Below are positions 10,537 through 19,356 of a stretch of DNA of 64,000 nucleotides, piece by piece. Position numbers and translations under genes: made by a program. The stretch's first letter is position 1; every line of letters begins with the position of its first letter. A model generated the notes under the pieces. The model saw only the letters and a list, made by a program, of their open reading frames with translations. It ran no database searches and was not told where the DNA came from. Origin of the DNA: Polynucleobacter sp. AP-Jannik-300A-C4 (lineage in GTDB: Bacteria > Pseudomonadota > Gammaproteobacteria > Burkholderiales > Burkholderiaceae). The stretch spans positions 248,001-312,000 of the forward strand of contig NZ_CP061316.1 in assembly GCF_018688335.1 (NCBI RefSeq). Reading direction: 5' to 3'.

Positions 10537-11334
10537 GTGACTTCTTCTAGAACAGATCGCATTCGCTCTTTTGTATTACGTGCTGGTAGAACCACTGCTG
10601 GCCAGCAGCGAGCTATTGATGAATTGGGCCCTCAGTTCTTAGTGCCATTTCAGGAGACCGTATTGGATCTTCCTCAGGCTTTTAATGGCTCTTCTCGTCC
10701 AAAGATATTGGAGATTGGTTTTGGGATGGGTGAGACCACCGCCAAAATTGCTGCCTTGCGTACTGAGGATGATTTTTTGGCAATTGAAGTCCACCCCCCA
10801 GGAGTTGGCGCTTTACTAAAGCTGATTGGCGAAAACCAGCTCACCAATCTACGCTTGATTCGTCATGATGCAGTTGAGGTGCTAGAGAAGATGATTGCGC
10901 CAAATTCTTTGGATGGTATTCATATTTACTTTGCAGATCCTTGGCACAAGAAGCGTCATCACAAGCGCCGTTTAATTCAGGCAGAGTTTGTGAGGCTGCT
11001 AGTCTCTCGGCTTAAGCCTGGCGCCTATTTGCATTTAGCTACCGACTGGCATAACTATGCCGAGCAAATGCTCTTAGTATTGAATGCAGAGTCTGACTTG
11101 GAAAATACCTCTTCTGATCAAATACGCATTGAAACTTTTTCAGCGACTGATATTGCTAGTGAAATTGAGCTTGCTAAAGAGTCTTTTAAAGAATTCAAGC
11201 CTACTCTTGAGCAACTCGAGGCTAAGCATTCTGGGTATGTGGAGAGACCTGCATATAGACCAACTACTAAGTTTGAAACTCGCGGCATTAAGTTAGGACA
11301 TGGTGTGTGGGATTTAGTCTATAAGAAAAAATAA
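10537..11334 (+). CDS. trmB: tRNA (guanosine(46)-N7)-methyltransferase
   Basis: This enzyme methylates N7 of G46 in the variable loop of tRNAs, using S-adenosylmethionine. It has the SAM-binding [11 protein letters not shown] near residue 55, the [13 protein letters not shown] substrate loop near 135 and a C-terminal [12 protein letters not shown] block, all characteristic of TrmB. I prefer the GTG start at 10537 ([17 protein letters not shown]). The earlier start at 10459 would overlap the DUF2721 gene by 65 bases and add a hydrophobic, non-conserved leader. A strong hairpin terminator follows. Confidence 0.93.
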   Translation: MTSSRTDRIRSFVLRAGRTTAGQQRAIDELGPQFLVPFQETVLDLPQAFNGSSRPKILEIGFGMGETTAKIAALRTEDDFLAIEVHPPGVGALLKLIGENQLTNLRLIRHDAVEVLEKMIAPNSLDGIHIYFADPWHKKRHHKRRLIQAEFVRLLVSRLKPGAYLHLATDWHNYAEQMLLVLNAESDLENTSSDQIRIETFSATDIASEIELAKESFKEFKPTLEQLEAKHSGYVERPAYRPTTKFETRGIKLGHGVWDLVYKKK

Positions 11335-11355
11335 AGTAGCAATGATGTCAAAAAT

Positions 11356-11388
11356 AAAGCCGCTCACTTAAGCTAAAAGAGCGGCTTT
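11356..11388. terminator. Bidirectional hairpin terminator between trmB and the aldehyde dehydrogenase gene
   Basis: AAAGCCGCTC at 11356-11365 pairs perfectly with GAGCGGCTTT at 11379-11388, leaving a 13-base loop. The A/T ends give each strand a short T run. It sits between two convergent genes and can stop both. Confidence 0.85.
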
Positions 11389-11407
11389 ATTAGTTTCTGA
11401 TCTTGAC

Positions 11408-12880
11408 TTACAAACCAAGACAAACGTATTTGAGTTCTAGGTATTCATCCATGCCATAGACGCTACCCTCACGCCCTAAGCCGGATTGTTTCACTCCTCC
11501 AAATGGACCCACTTCATTGGAGATGATTCCAGAATTCACGCCCACAATACCGTACTCCAATGCCTCTGCCGCTTTCCAGATACGACCAATATCTCGGCTG
11601 TAGAAGTAGGAAGCTAATCCAAATTGACTGTTGTTCGCTAATCTTATTGCCTCTTCATCGCTTTCAAAAGCAATAATGGGGGCAACTGGACCAAAGGTCT
11701 CTTCATGGGTAATGAGCATGTCATTAGTGACATTGGACAAAATAGTTGGTTCATAGAAAGTGCCCCCCAACGCAGATCGCTTACCGCCGCTGACCAGCTT
11801 AGCACCTTTGCTAAGTGCATCAGCTACATGCCTTTCTACTTTCTCAAGTGCGGCTTGCTCAATCAGTGGGCCTTGAGTGGTTCCAGCCTCCATGCCGTTA
11901 CCCACTTTAATCGCTTCAATAGCCTTGGCAAACTTCTCCACAAATTGATCGAGCACATTCTTGTGGACATAAAAGCGATTCGCACAAACGCAAGTTTGAC
12001 CAGAGTTGCGATATTTAGATGCCATTGCGCCAGAGACTGCCGCATCGATATCCGCATCTTCAAAAACAATAAAGGGTGCGTGGCCACCCAGTTCGAGGGC
12101 TAATTTTTTTACGGTAGGTGCGCACTGAGCCATCAAAATACGGCCAACTTCTGTAGATCCAGTAAATGATAGATGGCGAACTATAGGTGAGGCGCACAGT
12201 GTTTGACCAATCACAATAGATTGCTCAGCATCTGCCGTCAGAATGTTGATTACGCCTGCTGGTACGCCAGCACGTTGTGCAAGTTCAGCTAGGGCAAGAG
12301 CCGATAGCGGGGTTAGTTCGGCAGGCTTAATAACAATGGTGCAACCTGCTGCCATTGCTGGCGCAATCTTGCGGGTAATCATGGCAATCGGAAAGTTCCA
12401 CGGAGTAATTGCTACGCAGACACCAATCGGCTGTTTCATCACGATGAGACGTTTATCGCTCCAAGTTGTGCTTGGAATAGTGCCTGCTACCCGTTTAGCT
12501 TCTTCTGCAAACCATTCAATAAATGAGGCGCCGTAAGTCACTTCACCAGTTGCCTCAACTAAGGGCTTGCCCTGTTCCAGGGTCATGAGGGTGGCAAGGT
12601 CTTGAGTATTCTGAATAATCAGATCAAACCATTTGCGCATCACCTGGGCACGCTCTTTGGCAGTTTTACTTTTCCATTCCTGAAAAGCGCCCTCTGCTGC
12701 ATGGATAGCTAGTTCTACATCTTTGTTTCCAAGATTGCTTACTTGTGCAATGTACTCGCCCGTAGCTGGATTAGTAACGGCAAAGGTATTGTTGGACTTT
12801 ACCCAAGCACCGTTAATGAAAGCATCTTCTTTAAATAAACCTGGATCTTTGAGTAAGGGGCGAATATCTATTTTTTGCAT
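11408..12880 (-). CDS. gabD: NAD(P)-dependent succinate-semialdehyde dehydrogenase family
   Basis: A 490-residue aldehyde dehydrogenase that oxidises an aldehyde to its acid. Visible motifs are the cofactor/catalytic Asn in TPWNFPIAM near residue 160, the general-base Glu in LELGGHAP near 260 and the nucleophile Cys in NSGQTCVCANR near 294. The GPFGGVKQSGLGREGS block near the C-terminus, and CVCANR beside the active cysteine, match GabD-type succinate-semialdehyde dehydrogenases (GABA breakdown). No GABA aminotransferase is nearby, so substrate assignment rests on family likeness. It stands alone between two terminators. Confidence 0.88.
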   Translation of the reverse strand: MQKIDIRPLLKDPGLFKEDAFINGAWVKSNNTFAVTNPATGEYIAQVSNLGNKDVELAIHAAEGAFQEWKSKTAKERAQVMRKWFDLIIQNTQDLATLMTLEQGKPLVEATGEVTYGASFIEWFAEEAKRVAGTIPSTTWSDKRLIVMKQPIGVCVAITPWNFPIAMITRKIAPAMAAGCTIVIKPAELTPLSALALAELAQRAGVPAGVINILTADAEQSIVIGQTLCASPIVRHLSFTGSTEVGRILMAQCAPTVKKLALELGGHAPFIVFEDADIDAAVSGAMASKYRNSGQTCVCANRFYVHKNVLDQFVEKFAKAIEAIKVGNGMEAGTTQGPLIEQAALEKVERHVADALSKGAKLVSGGKRSALGGTFYEPTILSNVTNDMLITHEETFGPVAPIIAFESDEEAIRLANNSQFGLASYFYSRDIGRIWKAAEALEYGIVGVNSGIISNEVGPFGGVKQSGLGREGSVYGMDEYLELKYVCLGL

Positions 12881-12969
12881 GGCAAAGTCTCCAAAATCGT
12901 TCTAGCTATTGATGGTTGTTAGCTTAATCTATTTAGTCAACTGATTTTATCCCCCAAGCGAGGGTAATG

Positions 12970-13001
12970 AAAAACCCCTGAACTCTGAGCGAGTGCAGGG
13001 G
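12970..13001 (-). terminator. Terminator after nusB
   Basis: On the minus strand, CCCCTG at 13001-12996 pairs with CAGGGG at 12980-12975. A run of five T follows at 12974-12970. This is a standard intrinsic terminator 40 bases beyond the nusB stop. Confidence 0.85.
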
Positions 13002-13041
13002 CCTAGTGAACTGCTTTGCGAGGCTTGGGCTGCTGGTGAGC

Positions 13042-13545
13042 TTAACCCGCCTGAATTTCTGTGCTTCTTAGCTTTTGAGCCAAGAGGTCAAGTACCCCGT
13101 TCACGTATTTATGACCATCGGTACCACCGAAGGTCTTAGCAAGCTCTACAGCCTCATTGATGGCTACTTTATATGGAACAGATAAATCGATGGCCAGCTC
13201 ATACGCACCAATTAATAGGGCGGCATGCTCTACAGGGGAGAGCTCATTGATAGGGCGATCCAGCGCAGGGGTAATGATGCCTTCGAGCTCATCTGTACGC
13301 TCTAAAACGCCAGCAAAAATACCTTGGAATAAATCATGTTGGCAACGCCTAAAGCCAGGGTCTTCTGCCAACTGTTTAGCAATGGCTGCAGCATTCGGCA
13401 GGCTACCTGCACGACGCATCACTAGGCTTTGATATACACCTTGAAGGGCATACTCACGAGCACGGCGGCGTGGCGTGAGGGAGCGTTTTGGTGCGCTGGC
13501 CACAGGGGCTTGTGATGTTGCGGGGGTCTTAGTCATATCAATCAT
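13042..13545 (-). CDS. nusB: Transcription antitermination factor NusB
   Basis: NusB binds boxA RNA with S10 and promotes antitermination of rRNA operons. The 167 residues are all-helical. They include RRRAREYALQGVYQ near 28-41 and, near the C-terminus, VPYKVAINEAVELAKTFGG and HKYVNGVLDLL, the family signature. It has an extra basic Ala/Pro-rich N-terminus of about 25 residues. Its ATG shares one base with the ribH stop (TAATG), giving translational coupling. It is last in the ribBA-ribH-nusB operon, the usual order in proteobacteria, and ends at a good terminator. Confidence 0.95.
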   Translation of the reverse strand: MIDMTKTPATSQAPVASAPKRSLTPRRRAREYALQGVYQSLVMRRAGSLPNAAAIAKQLAEDPGFRRCQHDLFQGIFAGVLERTDELEGIITPALDRPINELSPVEHAALLIGAYELAIDLSVPYKVAINEAVELAKTFGGTDGHKYVNGVLDLLAQKLRSTEIQAG

Positions 13546-14060
13546 TACTCTTCGCTGGGATTGATTTCAAAATCAATATCGGGTGTGAGGGCTAATGCTA
13601 AGTTAGCCATTTCAACAACGGCTTTAGCGCAATCAGCACCTTTAACTTGAACGCGTACTTGCGCTTGCTCATCCGTCTCGCAGGTGAGAACACCATTAGC
13701 AATTGGTAGTCCAGACTCAAGGCAAACACGGGTAATGCCAGCCCCAGATTCATTCGATACGAGTTCAAAGTGATAAGTCTCGCCACGGATGATGGCGCCT
13801 AGCGCAACCAAGCCATCAAACTCACCTGTTTCAGCCAGCTTTTGAAGTGCGAATGGAATTTCTAATGCACCCGGCACGGTGACTAACTTGATATCAGATT
13901 GGAAGACGCCTAACTTGACTAGCTCTTCAATACATGCGGTAGTGAGTGCAACGCAATGCTCTTCATTAAAGCGCGCTTGCACGATACCAATGCGTAGATC
14001 TTGACCATTGAGGTCGGTAGCAAGTACGCCTACAGCAGATTCGTCATTGGATGTGTTCAT
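13545..14060 (-). CDS. ribH: 6,7-dimethyl-8-ribityllumazine synthase
   Basis: This enzyme condenses 5-amino-6-ribitylaminouracil with dihydroxybutanone phosphate to form the lumazine precursor of riboflavin. The 171 residues contain [12 protein letters not shown] near 26, [14 protein letters not shown] near 64 and [17 protein letters not shown] near 86. The last includes the catalytic histidine region. It forms large capsid-like assemblies in the family. It is 18 bases after ribBA and one base overlaps nusB. Its C-terminus ends in an acidic tail. Confidence 0.96.
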   Translation of the reverse strand: MNTSNDESAVGVLATDLNGQDLRIGIVQARFNEEHCVALTTACIEELVKLGVFQSDIKLVTVPGALEIPFALQKLAETGEFDGLVALGAIIRGETYHFELVSNESGAGITRVCLESGLPIANGVLTCETDEQAQVRVQVKGADCAKAVVEMANLALALTPDIDFEINPSEE

Positions 14061-14078
14061 TATATTTTCCGGAATTAC

Positions 14079-15230
14079 TTATTGTTTAGATTCAAGATTG
14101 GATTGAAAAGGGGTATAGCCAGTCACTTCAAGCTTATATCCAGATAGGCTTGGGACCGGACTTGGGTTGGCCAGCAAACGCATCTTTCCTACGCCAAGAT
14201 CTTTAAGGATTTGTGCACCAATGCCGTAAGTGCGGAAATCTGTTTTGCGTGCTTGCGGTGCACTTGGGTTTTCTGACTGTGTGCCGTTGAGTTTATGAAA
14301 CTGTGCCAACCAATCTGCATCTCCTGGAGCTGCAATACCAGAGGTATTGAGTAAAACAGCGACGCCAGCTGGTGAGGCTGCTAGCTTTTGGAGTGCTTGC
14401 GCCAGTGGCCAGGAGTGGGTGCTGACATTAGCGTCCAAGAAATCTAATGCTGTGAGAGGTTCATGTACGCGAACTAATGTTTCTATGCCCTCCGATGGTT
14501 TACCGTGAACTAAAGCCAAGTGAATGCAAGAGCTTGGGGTATCGCGATAGACGATGCCTTGGAACTTCCCCCAAGGTGTTGTAAATTCACGTTCACCTTC
14601 GCGGACCACAATACTTTCATGTTGGCTGCGATACTGAATGAGGTCAGCGATACTGCCAATTTTTAATTGATGTTCTTTTGCAAACTCTAATAAATCTGGC
14701 AAACGTGCCATGCTGCCATCGTCCTTCATGATTTCGCAAATCACGGCGGTAGGTGAGCAACCTGCCATTGCGGCTAAATCACAACCAGCCTCTGTATGAC
14801 CTGAGCGAATCAATACGCCACCAGGTTGTGCCATCAATGGAAAGATATGACCGGGTTGAACTAGGTCGCTTGGTTTTGCATTAGCTGCAACCGCAGTTTT
14901 GATTGTATGGGCGCGGTCAGCAGCTGAAATTCCGGTGGTGACACCGCTGGCTGCTTCAATCGAAACTGTGAAATTGGTTCCCATGGAGGTGCCGTTATCG
15001 CGCACCATTAAAGGAAGATTAATTTGTTGGCAACGTTCGCGTGTCAAAGTCAGGCAAATTAATCCACGACCATGCTTAGCCATGAAATTCACCGCCTCAG
15101 GGGTGACATGGTCAGCAGCGAGTACTAAATCACCTTCATTCTCACGATCTTCTTCGTCAACCAAGATCACCATCTTGCCAGCTTTCATGTCGGCAACGAT
15201 TTCTTTAGTGGAGGCAAGGATATTTTGCAT
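14079..15230 (-). CDS. ribBA: 3,4-dihydroxy-2-butanone 4-phosphate synthase with degenerate GTP cyclohydrolase II-like domain
   Basis: Residues 1-200 are an intact RibB domain with [18 protein letters not shown] near 24 and [15 protein letters not shown] near 140. It makes dihydroxybutanone phosphate from ribulose-5-phosphate for riboflavin synthesis. Residues 210-380 align with GTP cyclohydrolase II, for example [14 protein letters not shown] near 340. However, the zinc-binding region normally rich in cysteines reads [15 protein letters not shown], without any Cys, and the catalytic EGRGIG stretch is missing. This half is therefore probably not a cyclohydrolase, and a separate RibA is expected elsewhere. 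First gene of a ribBA-ribH-nusB operon. No FMN riboswitch could be recognised upstream. Confidence 0.93.
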   Translation of the reverse strand: MQNILASTKEIVADMKAGKMVILVDEEDRENEGDLVLAADHVTPEAVNFMAKHGRGLICLTLTRERCQQINLPLMVRDNGTSMGTNFTVSIEAASGVTTGISAADRAHTIKTAVAANAKPSDLVQPGHIFPLMAQPGGVLIRSGHTEAGCDLAAMAGCSPTAVICEIMKDDGSMARLPDLLEFAKEHQLKIGSIADLIQYRSQHESIVVREGEREFTTPWGKFQGIVYRDTPSSCIHLALVHGKPSEGIETLVRVHEPLTALDFLDANVSTHSWPLAQALQKLAASPAGVAVLLNTSGIAAPGDADWLAQFHKLNGTQSENPSAPQARKTDFRTYGIGAQILKDLGVGKMRLLANPSPVPSLSGYKLEVTGYTPFQSNLESKQ

Positions 15231-15361
15231 AGCCTTCTATTTTAAGCTGAGGAGGGGCTTTTGGCTCCTACCCTGCGCACTGGGCCCAATATCTAGCTTT
15301 TCTGACGATCGGCGCCCATTTATTGGCTGGATTCGCTTGATGTGACTTAGGAGAATGGCTA

Positions 15362-15700
15362 ATGCCCAACATTCCCAGCGAATACAGCCATAGATCCACT
15401 AAGTCCCAGGGTTTAAAAGGACAAGCCAATGGCTTTGTCTTGTTGGAAGTGCTTGTAGCGATGAGCTTGATAGCAACTAGCTGGATCAGCCTTGGTAATA
15501 CCTATCAAAAATTACTACTACTTATGGGGCAATTAGGGGCAAGACGATTGCAAATACACCAGGAGTTAGACCAACATGAGATTGCCCAGGCGACAGCAGC
15601 AAAAATCGTATCGAAAGAAAGCCTATTGAATGAGTCTACTAGAGTGCCTCGTCGGATTCGCCCTGTGCCTGATCTTGGTAGGGCCTCTATTAAAAAATAG
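15362..15700 (+). CDS. PilV-like type IV minor pilin / pseudopilin
   Basis: This 112-residue protein has a clear class III signal. A basic leader ends in Gly 24, followed by FVLLEVLVAMSLIATSW with the conserved Glu at mature position 5. It would be cut by the prepilin peptidase and join the type IV pilus tip complex. Only about 85 residues follow the cleavage site and no cysteine pair is present, so it is short for PilV. It is the first of four consecutive pilin-like genes. Its last 125 bases overlap the next gene in another frame. Confidence 0.7.
   Translation: MPNIPSEYSHRSTKSQGLKGQANGFVLLEVLVAMSLIATSWISLGNTYQKLLLLMGQLGARRLQIHQELDQHEIAQATAAKIVSKESLLNESTRVPRRIRPVPDLGRASIKK
15561..15629 (+). 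other. Ribosome-binding site and apparent class III leader of the PilW-like gene, ended by TGA
   Basis: AGGAG at 15561-15565 lies ten bases before an ATG at 15576. From there, in the same frame as the PilW-like gene, 17 codons read MRLPRRQQQKSYRKKAY. TGA then stands at 15627-15629, immediately before the ATG of the PilW-like frame. The peptide is exactly the kind of basic leader that precedes a pilin cleavage site, and TGA sits where the obligatory Gly codon (for example GGA) should be. Confidence 0.7.
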
Positions 15701-16277
15701 TGGAGAACTGATCGTCAAACAAATTGAGCTGGAGAAATCACAATCACTCGCGCTTGAAGCGGATCGTGCTTTGGAATTAATTAGCCGTTCTATTCGTATG
15801 GCTGGATTTCAAAATTTGCCATCTCCATTGGCAAGACAGACACAACAATCGAAACAAGATTTCATTGATATTCAGAAAGGGGTTGGATATCGAGGGTCGG
15901 ATTCCATCACAGTAAAGCATGAGGTTTCTAAAGGAGTTGATTTCGATTGCATTGGAAATGCTATTACTAAAGAGCGCGCCAAGAGGAATATCTCTCAACA
16001 GGGATTCATTGTTGATCGACAAGCAAGTCTCCCTAAGGGTGTGCGAGTAAATGGCGGTTCACTCATTTGCCAGTCACTGGATCGTCAGGGCCGCTTACAA
16101 AACACCACTTTAATGAATGGTGTGGAGCGTTTATCGATTGAGCCTATTCAAGTTGGTCATCTGCCTATAAGCCAATCTGGTAAAGGGCCGAAAACATTCA
16201 GGGTGAAGCTGGAGATGACTGATGGAGCAAGGATTCAGCGCGTATTTGAGCGTACTTTTTCTACAAGAAACCTTTAG
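15630..16277 (+). CDS. PilW-like type IV minor pilin, without its leader
   Basis: This 215-residue protein begins MSLLECLVGFALCLILVG. That is the mature pilin N-terminus, with Glu at position 5 and a long hydrophobic helix, followed by a beta-rich domain with two cysteines. PilW-type proteins help assemble type IV pili. The ATG at 15630 comes right after an in-frame TGA. The 17 codons before that TGA encode a proper leader with its own ribosome-binding site. As written, the protein would lack the prepilin peptidase site. Either the gene is broken, the TGA is a sequence error, or translation restarts at TGAATG. Confidence 0.7.
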   Translation: MSLLECLVGFALCLILVGPLLKNSGELIVKQIELEKSQSLALEADRALELISRSIRMAGFQNLPSPLARQTQQSKQDFIDIQKGVGYRGSDSITVKHEVSKGVDFDCIGNAITKERAKRNISQQGFIVDRQASLPKGVRVNGGSLICQSLDRQGRLQNTTLMNGVERLSIEPIQVGHLPISQSGKGPKTFRVKLEMTDGARIQRVFERTFSTRNL

Positions 16278-16606
16278 TGATCATTGCTTGGGTCTTATCT
16301 CTCTTTATGTTGATCTCCTCCTTGATTCAGATCTTGGAGCGTTCTGTCGTACTTGAACTCATGCGCCTTGACGCCATCACCAGTGCGGGAAAGAAATTGA
16401 TCGAATCTGAAAAATTACTTTTAGAATGCGAGGAAAAATTGTCAATCATTGGCCCGCTGAATCCCTCTCCTTGCCATATTCAGTCTGTCGGAAAAAATCT
16501 CTGGCTAATTTCTAGTCAAGACAAACCCTCAATCGAGATCTTGGTTTTTCTGGATGAAAAAACTAAGCAAGCCACCCGCTTAAATTGGCGCCAAGAATTT
16601 GAATGA
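16277..16606 (+). CDS. Putative PilX-like minor pilin component
   Basis: This is a 109-residue protein with a single N-terminal hydrophobic segment (IIAWVLSLFMLISSLIQIL). A helical stretch rich in Glu and Leu and a small C-terminal domain with two cysteines follow. It starts with GTG sharing one base with the stop of the PilW-like gene (TAGTG). Its position between PilW-like and FimT-like genes suggests PilX, a minor pilin of type IV pilus assembly. There is no classic leader or Glu 5, so the assignment is mainly from context. Confidence 0.5.
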   Translation: MIIAWVLSLFMLISSLIQILERSVVLELMRLDAITSAGKKLIESEKLLLECEEKLSIIGPLNPSPCHIQSVGKNLWLISSQDKPSIEILVFLDEKTKQATRLNWRQEFE

Positions 16607-16618
16607 ACGGTGATTTGA

Positions 16619-17197
16619 ATGAATGGTATAAATGATAAAAATCTGAATTACCTCAGAATGGAAAGTGGCGGCAGTTTGCTGGAGCTAATGGCCGTGGTGC
16701 TATTGATTGCCATCATGGCGGTCATGTCAATGCCGCTACTACAAAATGGCATGGCCGTTCGACAAATTGATACTATCGCTCGACGTTTTATTGTTCATGC
16801 GCAATTTGCACGAGGACAAGCTTTAATGCTGGGCATTCCAACCCAGATTGCTCCTATTACCGACAAGCTTTGGGATGAGGGGTGGGTAGTGAAAAATGCC
16901 TGTTCGGAGAAGCGGGCGTCATCAGCCTGTGTCGAGCGCCGTTGGTTTTCTCAAGGGGATATAGCGCCGATTTACTTTAAGGGTGGAGGTAAGCAATTTA
17001 TTGATCCCCATAGTGGAAAAAGAGGGATTCTGTTTAATGCAGCGGGGGCTGCTAAAACGGGCCAGGGAGGCTTTGTAGCCAATCGTCTGATACTGGGCCA
17101 TGAGCAAGTTGCCAGTCTTGAGAGGCAACTGATTTTGGGTAGTGGTGGTCGCTGGCGCATTTGTGATCCTGTTCGGGATACCAAAGCCTGTAGATAG
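16619..17197 (+). CDS. GspH/FimT-type pseudopilin
   Basis: This 192-residue protein has a class III signal: a leader ending MESG, then GSLLELMAVVLLIAIMAVMS with Glu at mature position 5. The downstream sequence RRFIVHAQFARGQALMLGIP is typical of GspH/FimT pseudopilins, as is the beta-rich C-terminal domain with paired cysteines. It is probably a type IV pilus minor subunit or tip initiator. An internal ATG at 16658 would give a four-residue leader, so the longer start at 16619 is preferred. It is last of the pilin gene series and ribD follows 49 bases later. Confidence 0.75.
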   Translation: MNGINDKNLNYLRMESGGSLLELMAVVLLIAIMAVMSMPLLQNGMAVRQIDTIARRFIVHAQFARGQALMLGIPTQIAPITDKLWDEGWVVKNACSEKRASSACVERRWFSQGDIAPIYFKGGGKQFIDPHSGKRGILFNAAGAAKTGQGGFVANRLILGHEQVASLERQLILGSGGRWRICDPVRDTKACR

Positions 17198-17246
17198 TTT
17201 GTAGGTAAATTTGCTCCTCTAGCCCGCAATCGGTTTTAATAGACCT

Positions 17247-18365
17247 ATGTACACCGCTGTTGACCACCAATTGATGAGTGAGGCCTTGGCCGAAGCTCAA
17301 AAGGCCCTCTATTTATCCAATCCCAATCCGCGGGTGGGTTGCGTGATCGCGAAGGATGGAAAAGTGATTGGTCGGGGTTACACGCAAAAAGTGGGCGGAC
17401 CTCATGCGGAAGTTCAGGCATTGGCTGATGTGAGGGCGAAGGGAATGGATCCTGCTGGATCAACGATCTACGTCACTCTAGAGCCATGCAGTCATACTGG
17501 CAGAACTCCACCTTGTGTTGATGTCTTGATTGAGGCAAATCCGGCTATGGTGATTACAGCCATGTCTGATCCGAATCCATTGGTAGGTGGCCAAGGCTTA
17601 GAGCGACTGAAGTCTGCAGGAATTGAAGTGCGCTGTGGTTTGCTAGAGGCGGAAGCCATAGCACTCAATTTGGGATTTATTTCTCGGATGACTCGAGGTT
17701 TGCCTTGGGTGCGGATGAAGATTGCTACCAGCTTAGATGGGAAGACCGCACTACCAAATGGGCAGAGTCAGTGGATCACGGGGCCGCTTGCAAGAGCCGA
17801 CGGACATTACTGGCGTGCTCAAGCCTGCGCCATATTGACTGGTGTAGGTACCGTCAAAGAAGACGACCCCACTCTGAATGTGAGAGATGTTCAAACGGAG
17901 CGCCAGCCTTGGAGAATTATTGTGGACTCTAAACTGGAGACACCACTCAATGCCAAGATTCTTGGTCGCTTAGATCAATCCGGAGTGATTCTGGTGTGCG
18001 CTTCTTTAGATTCTCCAGATACAAAAGAAAAAGCTGCAGCTTTTGAGACTCTTGGTGTTGAAGTGATTGCTATAGCTAATGCCCATGGCAAAGTAGATTT
18101 GCCTAAACTCATTACGTATTTAGCAAAAGAGCGCCACATGAATGAAATCCATGTTGAGGCTGGATTTAAGTTGAATGGATCCTTGCTGAGAGAGGGTTGT
18201 GTTGACGAGCTCTTGCTCTACTACGCCCCCTTCTTTATAGGTGATGGTATTGGCATGGCAAACATTTCCCCCTTGGGGGCATTAGATCAACGTCAGGATT
18301 GGCAAATCATCGATCAAACCCTATTCGGCTCTGATCTACGTTTACGCCTGAGCAAGCAGTCATAA
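17247..18365 (+). CDS. ribD: Bifunctional riboflavin deaminase/reductase RibD
   Basis: It carries out the second and third steps of riboflavin synthesis: deamination of the pyrimidine, then reduction of the ribosyl side chain with NADPH. The 372 residues comprise an N-terminal zinc deaminase domain and a C-terminal reductase domain. The deaminase has NPNPRVGCVI near 24, PHAEVQAL near 51 and PCSHTGRTPPC near 78. The reductase has MKIATSLDGKTALPNGQSQW near 155. Lengths and motifs are complete. It is followed by ribE after 82 AT-rich bases with no evident riboswitch. Confidence 0.96.
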   Translation: MYTAVDHQLMSEALAEAQKALYLSNPNPRVGCVIAKDGKVIGRGYTQKVGGPHAEVQALADVRAKGMDPAGSTIYVTLEPCSHTGRTPPCVDVLIEANPAMVITAMSDPNPLVGGQGLERLKSAGIEVRCGLLEAEAIALNLGFISRMTRGLPWVRMKIATSLDGKTALPNGQSQWITGPLARADGHYWRAQACAILTGVGTVKEDDPTLNVRDVQTERQPWRIIVDSKLETPLNAKILGRLDQSGVILVCASLDSPDTKEKAAAFETLGVEVIAIANAHGKVDLPKLITYLAKERHMNEIHVEAGFKLNGSLLREGCVDELLLYYAPFFIGDGIGMANISPLGALDQRQDWQIIDQTLFGSDLRLRLSKQS

Positions 18366-18447
18366 AAATGAACTAAAAAATAAGCAATAACACCCCAAGA
18401 AAAATAGATTAAAAAATCCACTCATTACTACTAAATAAAATCTCACT

Positions 18448-19065
18448 ATGTTTACTGGAATTATTACGGCAGTTGGTCAAATCAAAAGCGCTCAAGCCAG
18501 AGGTGATGGCCTGCATTTGGTCGTTGAAGTGCCTTCTGGATATCTTGATGATGTTGCATTGGGTGACAGTATTGCTATTCAGGGTGCCTGCATGACGGCT
18601 ACTGAATTAACTGATACTACTTTTGCTTTAGACATCTCTCGCGAGTCATTGAGTAAGACGATTGGTCTGGATAAGGTAGGCCCTGTTAATCTTGAAAAAG
18701 CGCTACGTCTCAATGATCGTTTGGGCGGTCACTTGGTGAGCGGGCACGTTGATGGAGTGGGTAAGGTGGCGCATTTTGCCACTGTCGCAGGCGATGCCTA
18801 TGGTTCTTGGCTTCTGCAAATCGAAGCCCCCAAGGCGTTGGCGCCATTCTTAGCTTATAAGGGGTCTATTGTTGTCAATGGTGTTTCACTTACAGTCAAT
18901 CAAACACAAGACAGCAAAGAGGCTTGCTTAGTCGATATCAATATTATTCCGCATACGCTTGAGAACACCACATTAGGGAAGCTCAAGCAAGGTGAAGTTG
19001 TAAATCTCGAGGTGGATTTAATTGCGCGTTATGTAGCGCGGATGCTAGAAAGTCAGCCTAAGTAA
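18448..19065 (+). CDS. ribE: Riboflavin synthase, alpha chain
   Basis: This is the last step of riboflavin synthesis: dismutation of two lumazine molecules to riboflavin and a pyrimidine. The 205 residues begin MFTGIITAVGQI, the family's invariant start. They contain two homologous lumazine-binding barrels, about residues 1-97 and 98-195, with GHLVSGHVDGVG at the junction. It converges end to end with the toxin gene on the other strand, with no spacer. Confidence 0.96.
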   Translation: MFTGIITAVGQIKSAQARGDGLHLVVEVPSGYLDDVALGDSIAIQGACMTATELTDTTFALDISRESLSKTIGLDKVGPVNLEKALRLNDRLGGHLVSGHVDGVGKVAHFATVAGDAYGSWLLQIEAPKALAPFLAYKGSIVVNGVSLTVNQTQDSKEACLVDINIIPHTLENTTLGKLKQGEVVNLEVDLIARYVARMLESQPK

Positions 19066-19356
19066 CTATTTTCTTTTGCCTGCTTCTTTATAAACAGCCG
19101 ACTGATTTCGCTTGCCAACTGCAATAATCAGAACAATAAGTCTGTGGTCTATAACTTCATAAACTAGCCTGTAGCCAAGTGCTGCTAGTTTTATCTTGTA
19201 GAAATTATCTAGGTCACCATGTAACTTGGCTGAAGCAATTCTAGGATTTTGAATTCGTTTCTCAAGCTGCTTTTTGAACTGGCTGCGAACTGAGTTATCT
19301 AATTTTTGCCACTCTTTTAAAGCAAGTACATTGAACTCAAGACTATAGGTCTTCAA
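19066..19356 (-). CDS. relE: RelE/ParE-type toxin
   Basis: This small basic protein of 96 residues has the RelE fold pattern: SLEFNVLALKEWQKLD, a two-helix region ending KRIQNPR, then DNFYKIKLAALGYRLVYEV and a last strand LIVLIIAVGKR. RelE toxins cut mRNA in the ribosomal A site. The start is TTG at 19356, 14 bases inside the antitoxin gene, so translation is coupled. The conserved KIK..GYRL block and the basic C-terminus suggest an active toxin. Confidence 0.85.
   Translation of the reverse strand: MKTYSLEFNVLALKEWQKLDNSVRSQFKKQLEKRIQNPRIASAKLHGDLDNFYKIKLAALGYRLVYEVIDHRLIVLIIAVGKRNQSAVYKEAGKRK

Noticed and set aside
11705..12103. 132-codon + strand frame opposite the aldehyde dehydrogenase gene
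   Set aside because: It lies wholly within gabD, whose motifs are complete, and its translation has no recognisable pattern.
15231..15361. Possible FMN riboswitch before ribBA
   Set aside because: The stretch is only 131 bases and shared with the divergent pilin gene. The conserved blocks of the FMN element could not be found.
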